DNA of 5,125 nucleotides. Origin: Acetobacteraceae bacterium (lineage in GTDB: Bacteria; Pseudomonadota; Alphaproteobacteria; Acetobacterales; Acetobacteraceae). Location: the NCBI GenBank assembly GCA_027489135.1, contig JAIYAI010000768.1, positions 1 to 5,125 on the forward strand, given 5' to 3'. The notes under the pieces were generated by a model. That model was not told where the DNA came from, did no database searches, and worked only from the letters and a program-made list of their open reading frames with translations. Positions 1-4,743 of this stretch are shown piece after piece (within the stretch, counting starts at the first letter, position 1; each line of letters starts with the position of its first letter). A program made the translations under genes and the position numbers.

Positions 1-558
1 GATCTTGCGGCGGCGCAGCGCCGGCGCGTGGCGGCGGGGCAATCCGCCATACTGCTCGACGCGATGGAAACCGCGAAGATCGAGGCGCACACCTTCCCGA
101 ACGGCTGCCACATCGCCGAGGTGGAGGTCGATCCCGACACCGGCCTCGTCGAGATCCCGCGCTACATCGTGGTCGATGACGTCGGCCACGCCATCAACCC
201 GATGATCGTGCGCGGCCAGGTGCATGGCGGCGTGGCGCAGGGCGTCGGCCAGGCCGTGCTGGAGCGGACCGCCTTCGACAAGGACAGCGGCCAGCTTCTC
301 TCGGCGTCCTTCATGGACTACGCCCTGCCGCGCGCGGAGGATCTGCCGGACATCGAGGTCGACCTGATCGAGGTGCCCTGCGAGACCAACCCGATGGGCG
401 TGAAGGGCGCTGGCGAGGCCGGCGCCGTCGGGTCGCCGCCCGCGGTGATCAACGCGCTGGTCGATGCGCTCGCCGGCGATGGGGTCGCGCATATCGACAT
501 GCCGGCGACGCCGGAGACGATCTGGAAGGCGATCAGCGGCGCGAAGAAGGCGGCGTAG
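1..558 (+). CDS. Molybdopterin-binding large subunit of a xanthine dehydrogenase/CO dehydrogenase-type hydroxylase (C-terminal part)
   Basis: The reading frame is open from the first base, so this is the last 185 residues of a protein that normally runs to about 750-800 residues. The family binds the molybdenum cofactor and hydroxylates aldehydes, purines, CO or other small substrates, working with FAD and 2Fe-2S subunits. Visible family signatures, numbered from the window edge, are FPNGCHIAEVEVDPDTG (32-48), VVDDVGHAINP (57-67), the cofactor-contacting stretch GQVHGGVAQGVGQA (72-85) and GVKGAGEAGAVGSPPAVINA (133-152). E139 in GAGEAG matches the catalytic base glutamate of xanthine dehydrogenase and CoxL. 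The substrate-specifying active-site loop lies upstream of the window, so CO dehydrogenase cannot be told from an aldehyde or purine enzyme; the fold looks like the CoxL/CutL branch. The protein ends in AKKAA and TAG. No partner subunit follows it, so it is probably the last gene of its operon. Confidence 0.93.
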   Translation, partial: DLAAAQRRRVAAGQSAILLDAMETAKIEAHTFPNGCHIAEVEVDPDTGLVEIPRYIVVDDVGHAINPMIVRGQVHGGVAQGVGQAVLERTAFDKDSGQLLSASFMDYALPRAEDLPDIEVDLIEVPCETNPMGVKGAGEAGAVGSPPAVINALVDALAGDGVAHIDMPATPETIWKAISGAKKAA

Positions 559-567
559 CGCGGACAC

Positions 568-592
568 GCAAGGGGGACGCCGTCCCCCTTGC
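568..592. terminator. Perfect 11-bp hairpin after the molybdenum hydroxylase gene
   Basis: GCAAGGGGGAC (568-578) pairs perfectly with GTCCCCCTTGC (582-592) around a 3-base GCC loop, 9 bases after the TAG of the upstream gene. It lies between two convergent genes, so it could stop transcription from both sides. There is no T-tract on either strand, so intrinsic termination is inferred from the position and the strong stem only. Confidence 0.6.
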
Positions 593-596
593 AACC

Positions 597-614
597 CCCT
601 GCCAGGTGGCAGGG
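597..614. terminator. Second hairpin in the same convergent gap
   Basis: CCCTGCC (597-603) pairs with GGCAGGG (608-614) around an AGGT loop, just after the 11-bp hairpin. Read from the minus strand it sits about 20 bases beyond the TGA of the HExxH gene, so it may be the first transcript-end structure for that gene. It lacks a T-tract. Confidence 0.4.
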
Positions 615-633
615 CCAGCTTGACCGCCATTAG

Positions 634-1593
634 TCACGCTGGCGGCGCCGTCCCTGCCATGTATTCCCGGGCAGGGGCGAAGACCGCCGCGCCCTCCGCG
701 GTGAAGCGGGCCGCGCTGTCCACGACGTCGAGGCCATCGGCGTAGTCGCCCCGGATCGCGTCGCGCTCGGCCGTCAGGTCGATTCCGGCGGCGATCATCC
801 GCTCCGCCGCCAGGTGCATGCGCGCCAGCACCCAGGTGGCATGCACGATCCCCTCCATCGGGCGTGGCGTCGCGCGCAGCGGGGAGGCGAAGCGCTCGGC
901 CCCGTCGTTGACCGTCAGCGGCACGCCGAGCGTCGCGCCGAACAGCACGGCATGGCCGCTCTCATGCGCCAGGGTCAGCGCCAGCGCCGGCGCCGTCGGA
1001 TGCGCCGGCAGGTTCAGCGCGATGGCGCCCCAGAGGTGGAAGCTGGTGGCGCCATGGAATTCCAGCGCCGCCCCGGGTTCCGCGGCTACCGCCACCACCT
1101 CCGGCGCCACCGCCGCGATCTCCCCGGCGAAATCGGGCCCGAGCAGGTCGAGCGCTGCCGCAACCCGCCCCGGCGCCGCGGCGCGCTGCGCGGGATCGAG
1201 GGCGCGGATCGCCACGGGCGAGTCCGGATCGTCGTTCAGCAGGTGCCAGTAGAGCGCCGCGCCGCCGGGGCCGAGATCGCCGTCGGAGAGGGTCACGGTG
1301 CGCGGCCCGGCATGCCGGCGCAGCGCGGGATCGGCCAGCGCGGCCAGGGCCGCCTCGGCGGCTGCGGCCTCGCCGGCGCCGATCGCCTCCATCGCTGCGC
1401 TGTAGCGCCCCATCACCAGCGGCCGGACCGGGTGCGTGGCCACGGCATCGGCCAGCGCCGCGATCGCCACCCGGTCGCAGCGGATGAGGCCGCCGGCGGC
1501 ATCCGCCAGGGCACGCAGGCTGGCGGCCAGCCTCGCGCGCACGGCTGCGTCCAGCCGCGCACCCCGCGCGGCGGAGGGTGCGAAGCCGCTCAG
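634..1593 (-). CDS. HExxH-motif putative peptide-modifying enzyme (alphaKG-HExxH / mod_HExxH family)
   Basis: Numbered from the proposed CTG start, the protein has 319 residues. The N-terminal two-thirds is Ala/Leu-rich and helical-looking. The C-terminal catalytic part contains FHGATSFHLWGAIALN (179-194), LTLAHESGHAVLFG (207-219; H210-E-S-G-H214), ERFASPLR (233-240) and PRPMEGIVHA (243-252). The order HExxH, then F-A-(S/P)-x-R, then x-P-R-P-x-x-G-x-x-H matches what I recall of proteins annotated 'HEXXH motif-containing putative peptide modification protein'. Some of these are fused to radical SAM enzymes and have been shown to be iron/2-oxoglutarate beta-hydroxylases of peptides. H210, H214 and H251 are the likely iron ligands (inference). 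A plain zinc metalloprotease is less likely, because the downstream motifs fit the hydroxylase family. The CTG start overlaps the TGA of the upstream small peptide gene as CTGA, which suggests translational coupling. The next usual start is GTG at 1542 (residue 18), with no good ribosome site; the in-frame ATG at 1794 would read entirely through the small gene. The start is uncertain and the family is fairly sure. Confidence 0.82.
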   Translation of the reverse strand: MSGFAPSAARGARLDAAVRARLAASLRALADAAGGLIRCDRVAIAALADAVATHPVRPLVMGRYSAAMEAIGAGEAAAAEAALAALADPALRRHAGPRTVTLSDGDLGPGGAALYWHLLNDDPDSPVAIRALDPAQRAAAPGRVAAALDLLGPDFAGEIAAVAPEVVAVAAEPGAALEFHGATSFHLWGAIALNLPAHPTAPALALTLAHESGHAVLFGATLGVPLTVNDGAERFASPLRATPRPMEGIVHATWVLARMHLAAERMIAAGIDLTAERDAIRGDYADGLDVVDSAARFTAEGAAVFAPAREYMAGTAPPA

Positions 1594-1760
1594 CCCTGCT
1601 TCGCGGCGCGGCTCGGCGGCTTCGGCGAGCCGACCTTGCCGCTGCCGACCTTCGTGACGGCCTGGGAATCGACGCCGGATGTCACGCGGAAGCCGAGCAT
1701 CTCGTGCGCCGCCAGGCGCGACAGCAGCGTCGCCATCGCCTGGTCCTTGGTCTCGGTCAT
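1590..1760 (-). CDS. Small peptide, candidate RiPP precursor (56 residues)
   Basis: This short gene is preceded by AGAAGGAG six bases before ATG (1760-1758), the best Shine-Dalgarno in the window, and ends at TGA overlapping the start of the HExxH gene. The product begins MTETKDQAMATLLSRLAAHE and ends PPSRAAKQG. Residues 5-25 could form an amphipathic helix (TLLSRLAAHEMLGF), as leader peptides often do. After a Gly/Ser-rich turn (VTSGVDSQ), the tail is basic and low in complexity, with the repeat KVGS-G-KVGS-P (37-46) and then KPPS. It has no Cys, Trp or Tyr; the only aromatic residues are H19 and F24. Its position directly before a peptide-modifying enzyme is the main reason to call it a precursor; I do not recognise its family. 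It could instead be a small accessory protein. An upstream in-frame ATG at 1787 would add nine residues but has no ribosome site and overlaps the proposed -10 box. Confidence 0.72.
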   Translation of the reverse strand: MTETKDQAMATLLSRLAAHEMLGFRVTSGVDSQAVTKVGSGKVGSPKPPSRAAKQG

Positions 1761-1766
1761 CCCGGT

Positions 1767-1774
1767 CTCCTTCT
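1767..1774 (-). promoter_or_regulatory. Shine-Dalgarno of the small peptide gene
   Basis: On the minus strand this reads AGAAGGAG, six bases before the ATG at 1760. It decides the start against the in-frame ATG at 1787 and shows that the 56-codon frame is likely to be translated strongly, as expected for a precursor peptide made in excess over its enzyme. Confidence 0.75.
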
Positions 1775-1785
1775 GGTGCCGGGAC

Positions 1786-1813
1786 ATTGTCCATGATTCG
1801 GCCCGGCTGTCAC
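1786..1813 (-). promoter_or_regulatory. Possible sigma70-type promoter for the peptide/HExxH pair
   Basis: On the minus strand, GTGACA (1813-1808, five of six to TTGACA) and GACAAT (1791-1786, four of six to TATAAT) are separated by 16 bases. Transcription would begin near 1779, giving a leader of about 19 bases that just holds the Shine-Dalgarno. This rests on consensus matching only. Confidence 0.35.
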
Positions 1814-1835
1814 GGCGTTCCGCGCCGCCTATGCT
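1807..1835 (+). promoter_or_regulatory. Possible sigma70-type promoter for the ATP-grasp gene
   Basis: CTGTCA (1807-1812) and TATGCT (1830-1835), each four of six to consensus, lie 17 bases apart and would start transcription near 1842. The -35 hexamer overlaps the opposite-strand -35 of the peptide gene by five bases, so the two promoters would be back to back and compete for, or share, polymerase and regulators. Confidence 0.3.
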
Positions 1836-1859
1836 GGGCGTCGCACGGCGGGGCCCCCG

Positions 1860-2831
1860 ATGATCGTCTTCGTCACCACCCGTCATCACGCCTACACGGT
1901 CTCGGTGCTGGTGGAGGATCGGCTGGGCCAGCCCATCCCGACGGTGCGGCACCTGTCCTGGGACCACCTGCTGCGCGCCGACCACCTGCCGCGGGCGACC
2001 TTCGTCCTGACCGACCTCGAGCGCCTGACCCCGCATGAACGCCGCCTGGCCGTGGAGGCGTATCGCGCCATCACCGCCGCCGGCCTGCGCTGCATGAACG
2101 ACCCGTCCCGCGTGCCCACGCGCCACGCCCTGCTCGCCCGCCTGCATGCCGCCGGGATCAATCCCTTCCGCTCCTGGCGGGCGGACGAACCGGCGTTACG
2201 CCCGTCCCGCTTCCCCGTCTTCCTGCGGCACGAGGACGGGCACGACCTGCCGGTCAGCGACCTGATCCCGGACCAGGCCGCGCTGGACGCGGCGCTGGCC
2301 GCGCTGCCGGGGCAGGGGGTGCCGCTGGCCGGCGTGCTGGTGGTGGAGTTCTGCGCCGAGCCCATCGCCCGCGGTGCCTGGCGCCGCTTCGGCACCTTCC
2401 GCATCGGCACGGCCATGCACACGGACCATGCGGTGATCGAGGATCGCTGGGTGGTGAAGGGCGGCACGATCGGCCTGACCACGGATGCGATGGCGGAGGA
2501 GGAATACGCCGCCGTGTCGGATGGGCGTTACCTGCCGCAGGTCGCCCCGGTCTTCGACCTCGCGGCGGTGGAGTTCGGCCGCCTCGACCACGCGACGGCG
2601 GAGGGGCGGGAGGTGGTCTTCGAGATCAACACTAACCCGACGCTCAGCGGCCCGCACCCGCAGCGCCTGCCGCGCCGGGCGGAGACCCTGGAGATGGCGC
2701 GCGCGCACCTGGCGCGCGGTCTCGCGGGGATCGATTCCGGCGACGGCGTGCCTGTGGCGGTCGAGGCCGGCCCCGCCACGCGCTGGTGGCGGGAGCGGTC
2801 CTACGCCTGCTTCATGGCCTGGCGGCCGTGA
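1860..2831 (+). CDS. ATP-grasp-like protein of unknown substrate
   Basis: The 323-residue product has the outline of an ATP-grasp ligase. It has an N-terminal alpha/beta region (MIVFVTTRHHAYT, 1-13), a linker with NDPSRVPTRHALLARLHAAG (80-99) like the segment before the ATP-binding domain, and a strand with basic and acidic residues FPVFLRHEDGHD (118-129). It also has VLVVEFCAEP (159-168), where other members carry the nucleotide-contacting acidic pair, and the C-terminal metal site FGRLDHA...VVFEINTNPTL (239-262) with D243, E255 and N257. E-x-N-x-N-P is the Mg-binding signature of the fold. Such enzymes join a carboxylate to an amine or thiol via an acyl phosphate; the substrate here cannot be read from sequence. 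ATG at 1860 follows a weak GGGG (1850-1853), which is part of the self-complementary GGGGCCCC that could hide the ribosome site. It is divergent from the peptide/HExxH pair, so a RiPP-tailoring role is possible but unproven. Confidence 0.72.
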   Translation: MIVFVTTRHHAYTVSVLVEDRLGQPIPTVRHLSWDHLLRADHLPRATFVLTDLERLTPHERRLAVEAYRAITAAGLRCMNDPSRVPTRHALLARLHAAGINPFRSWRADEPALRPSRFPVFLRHEDGHDLPVSDLIPDQAALDAALAALPGQGVPLAGVLVVEFCAEPIARGAWRRFGTFRIGTAMHTDHAVIEDRWVVKGGTIGLTTDAMAEEEYAAVSDGRYLPQVAPVFDLAAVEFGRLDHATAEGREVVFEINTNPTLSGPHPQRLPRRAETLEMARAHLARGLAGIDSGDGVPVAVEAGPATRWWRERSYACFMAWRP

Positions 2832-2841
2832 GTCCGTCCCT

Positions 2842-2858
2842 CAGGCGCCGGCCGCCTG
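2842..2858. terminator. Weak hairpin between convergent genes
   Basis: CAGGCG (2842-2847) pairs with CGCCTG (2853-2858) around CCGGC, in the 45-base gap between the ends of the ATP-grasp gene and the secreted repeat protein gene. The stem is short and no T-tract follows, so it is only a candidate terminator. Confidence 0.3.
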
Positions 2859-2876
2859 GACTGCGCGCCGCCCCGT

Positions 2877-3515
2877 CTATCGCACCACGTAGTCGACGAT
2901 GTTGCAGGCATCGACGCGCCGCTGCTCCCGCGCCTCGCCGCCCTGGAAGACGATTCGGAGATCATACAGGCACTCGCCCTGCGGCAGGCGGATGGCGAAG
3001 CGGCTGTTCGGGCTGACCGTGTCGTTGCCCAAGCGGTCCGGGCCCCAGTTCTGCTGGCTGGCGGGGGAGGCGTAGAACTCCTCGATCACCCGGCCCGAAT
3101 TGTTCACCAGGTTGAAGCTCGGGTTGCCCTGGCCGCCGGTCTGCGGGCGGCCCGGCGTCGGGCTCGGGGTCGGCGTCGGCGCGGCATTGCCGGTGGCGCC
3201 CAGGACGAAGTCGGTGATGGCGCAGGTGTTGACCCCGCGCCGTTCCTCCGACCGGCCGCCCTGGTAGACGACGCGGATGTCGTAGGTGCAGTCCCCAGGA
3301 GGCAGGCGCACGATATGCGTCGCGCCGGGGCGGATCACCTCCGTCCCCAGCCGGTCATGGCCCCAGGAGCGGTCCGTGGAGGGCGAGGCATAGACCTCGT
3401 TCACCGTCATCTGGGTGTTGTTGACGATCCGGAAGGAAGGATCGTTGGACTGCGCCTGGGCAGCCGTCACGGCCAGCAGGCCAAACAGCGTGGCGACGAG
3501 CAAGCGGCGGAACAT
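2877..3515 (-). CDS. Secreted protein with two copies of an ~80-residue domain
   Basis: The 212-residue product starts with a clear Sec signal peptide (MFRRLLVATLFGLLAVTAAQA, likely cut after A21), so it acts in the periplasm or outside the cell. Two homologous domains follow. Domain 1 (about 26-105) and domain 2 (about 132-211) share the order PSF-x-(I/L)-VNN, (V/F)YASP, W-G-x-DRLG, RLP-x-G-(D/E)-C, YD-(I/L)-R-(I/V)-V-(Y/F)-QGG, (E/Q)-RR-V-(N/D)-x-C. Each has two Cys 22 residues apart (C76/C98 and C182/C204), so one disulfide per domain is likely. The linker (107-131) is rich in Pro and Thr (TPTPSPTPGRP). I do not know a function; similar beta-rich exported domains are common hypothetical proteins in Acetobacteraceae (from memory). 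The start is supported by GGAGGG five bases before ATG. No catalytic motif is seen, so a structural or binding role is more likely than an enzyme. Confidence 0.85.
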   Translation of the reverse strand: MFRRLLVATLFGLLAVTAAQAQSNDPSFRIVNNTQMTVNEVYASPSTDRSWGHDRLGTEVIRPGATHIVRLPPGDCTYDIRVVYQGGRSEERRGVNTCAITDFVLGATGNAAPTPTPSPTPGRPQTGGQGNPSFNLVNNSGRVIEEFYASPASQQNWGPDRLGNDTVSPNSRFAIRLPQGECLYDLRIVFQGGEAREQRRVDACNIVDYVVR

Positions 3516-3577
3516 CGGATCCCTCCGGCGGGCGCACCCGGGTGGTGCCGGGGCAGGGTGGCGGTCTCGGGGCGCAG

Positions 3578-3605
3578 TCTATGCCGCGTTGCACGCGCCT
3601 GTCAT
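3578..3605 (-). promoter_or_regulatory. Possible promoter for the secreted repeat protein
   Basis: On the minus strand, ATGACA (3605-3600, five of six to TTGACA) and CATAGA (3583-3578, three of six) are 16 bases apart, giving a leader of roughly 55 bases. The -10 match is poor, so this is a tentative call. The leader would carry the 10-bp palindrome CACCCGGGTG at 3535-3544. Confidence 0.25.
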
Positions 3606-3685
3606 GGCCTGGACTGGGGAGAGGTCGCCGCAACCGCTTGGCAGGCGCCCGCCGGCGCGGCATCACGGCTGCAACCGGGCCCCAT

Positions 3686-3712
3686 CGGACGCCACGCACC
3701 GGACGCCACGCA
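3686..3712 (+). repeat. Tandem 13-bp direct repeat in the leader of the MBL-fold gene
   Basis: CGGACGCCACGCA occurs at 3686-3698 and again at 3700-3712, a period of 14 bases, ending just before the AGGGAG ribosome site of the gene at 3727. It may be a recent slippage duplication or a paired protein-binding site. The whole 211-base gap at 3516-3726 holds no other gene that I can support. Confidence 0.7.
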
Positions 3713-3726
3713 GCAGGGAGAACGCC

Positions 3727-4707
3727 ATGTCGGGCTTCGCTTCCACCAACGACCTCGCCGACAAGATCGTCTCCTTCGACGAACTCGGCCCCGGCCTCTA
3801 CGCCTATACCGCAGAGGGGGACCCGAATTCCGGCATCATCGTCGGCCCCGATGGGGTGATCGTGGTCGATGCCCAGGCGACGCCGGCCATGGCGCAGGAC
3901 GTGCAGAAGCGCATCGCCGAGGTGACGGACCGCGAGGTCAACCAGATCATCCTCTCGCACTATCATGCCGTGCGGGTGCTCGGCGCCTCCGGCTACCCGC
4001 ATGCGAAGGGCCGGATCATCTGCTCCGACGTCACGCGCGAGCTGATCGTCGAGCGCGGGCAGCAGGACATGGACAGCGAGATCGGCCGCTTCCCGCGCCT
4101 CTTCCGCGGCAAGGAGAGCATTCCCGGCCTGACTTGGCCGACCCAGACCTTCCATCGCCGCATGACCCTGTGGCTGGGGGAGCGCGAAGCGCAGGTCATC
4201 CACATCGGCCGCGCCCACACCATGGGCGACACCGTGGTGTGGCTGCCGAAGGAGAAGGTGATGTTCGCCGGCGACACGGTGGAGTTCGGCGCGACGCCCT
4301 ATTGCGGCGACGCCCATTTCACCGACTGGCCGGCGACGCTGGCGGCGATCCGCGAGCTCGGCCCCGAGAAGCTGGTCCCTGGCCGGGGACGGTCCCTGCT
4401 GACCAAGGCCGACGTCGCGCAGGGCCTGGCGGATACGGATGCCTTCACCAGCACGCTCTTCGCCCGGGTCAGGCAGGGCGTGGAGAAGGGCTGGGCGCTC
4501 GGCGACATCTACCGCGACACCATGGACCACATGCGTCCGACCTACGGATCCTGGGTGATCTTCGAGCACTGCATGCCCTTCAACGTCTCCCGCGCCTTCG
4601 ACGAGGCGAAGGGGCTAGATCGCCCGCGCATCTGGACCGCGGAGCGCGACATCGAGATGTGGAAGTCGCTGGAGCACGGGGTGAAGGACGGCGAGATCAA
4701 GCGCTGA
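3727..4707 (+). CDS. MBL-fold metallo-hydrolase-like protein with altered metal motif
   Basis: The 326-residue product has the metallo-beta-lactamase fold order: beta strands NSGIIVGPDGVIVVDAQ (34-50, D48), the position of the HxHxDH motif at LSHYHAVRVLGASGY (76-90), GRAHTMGDTVVWLP (161-174, H164), and FAGDTVEFG (180-188, D183). The motif reads H78-Y-H80-A-V-R83, so the Asp and third His that bind the second metal are replaced, and the late GHG position reads GRG (219-221). H78, H80 and H164, the first-metal triad, remain. Sequences with the HYHAVR variant exist as a conserved group in Proteobacteria as far as I recall, so this looks like a family trait and not decay. Residues from about 225 onward form a helical C-terminal extension. 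It has no signal peptide and is likely cytoplasmic. The start is fixed by AGGGAG six bases before ATG. The substrate is unknown. Confidence 0.85.
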   Translation: MSGFASTNDLADKIVSFDELGPGLYAYTAEGDPNSGIIVGPDGVIVVDAQATPAMAQDVQKRIAEVTDREVNQIILSHYHAVRVLGASGYPHAKGRIICSDVTRELIVERGQQDMDSEIGRFPRLFRGKESIPGLTWPTQTFHRRMTLWLGEREAQVIHIGRAHTMGDTVVWLPKEKVMFAGDTVEFGATPYCGDAHFTDWPATLAAIRELGPEKLVPGRGRSLLTKADVAQGLADTDAFTSTLFARVRQGVEKGWALGDIYRDTMDHMRPTYGSWVIFEHCMPFNVSRAFDEAKGLDRPRIWTAERDIEMWKSLEHGVKDGEIKR

Positions 4708-4715
4708 CGTCCGGC

Positions 4716-4736
4716 GGGGGGCGCGGCGCGCCCCCC
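4716..4736. terminator. 9-bp GC hairpin between convergent genes
   Basis: GGGGGGCGC (4716-4724) pairs perfectly with GCGCCCCCC (4728-4736) around a GGC loop, filling most of the 36-base gap between the ends of the MBL-fold and RND genes. The symmetrical placement fits a bidirectional transcript end. There is no T-tract; the right side runs on as C residues and then T. Confidence 0.5.
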
Positions 4737-4743
4737 CCCTGGA

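Noticed and set aside
634..1593. HExxH protein as an ordinary zinc metalloprotease
   Set aside because: The HExxH is followed by F-A-S-P-L-R and PRPxxGxxH motifs that match the peptide-modification family better than known protease families, although the zinc possibility cannot be excluded without a test.
1594..1794. N-terminal extension of the HExxH frame to the ATG at 1794
   Set aside because: It overlaps the entire small peptide gene in another frame, has a low-complexity Arg/Asp/Gly composition unlike the rest, and lacks a ribosome site, whereas the peptide frame has a strong one.
814..1863. Long plus-strand open frame opposite the HExxH gene
   Set aside because: Its product is Arg/Gly/Ala/Gln-rich low-complexity sequence without motifs, the usual antisense shadow in GC-rich DNA; the minus strand carries recognisable family motifs.
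1590..2831. Graspetide system (ATP-grasp ligase plus precursor)
   Set aside because: The peptide tail lacks the repeated Thr/Ser/Lys plus Asp/Glu core of graspetides, and the ATP-grasp gene is divergent. It is kept only as an open possibility for a third component.
3535..3544. 10-bp palindrome CACCCGGGTG as an operator
   Set aside because: It is perfect but short and made mostly of G and C, so chance occurrence in this composition is likely, and no adjacent regulator gene is present.
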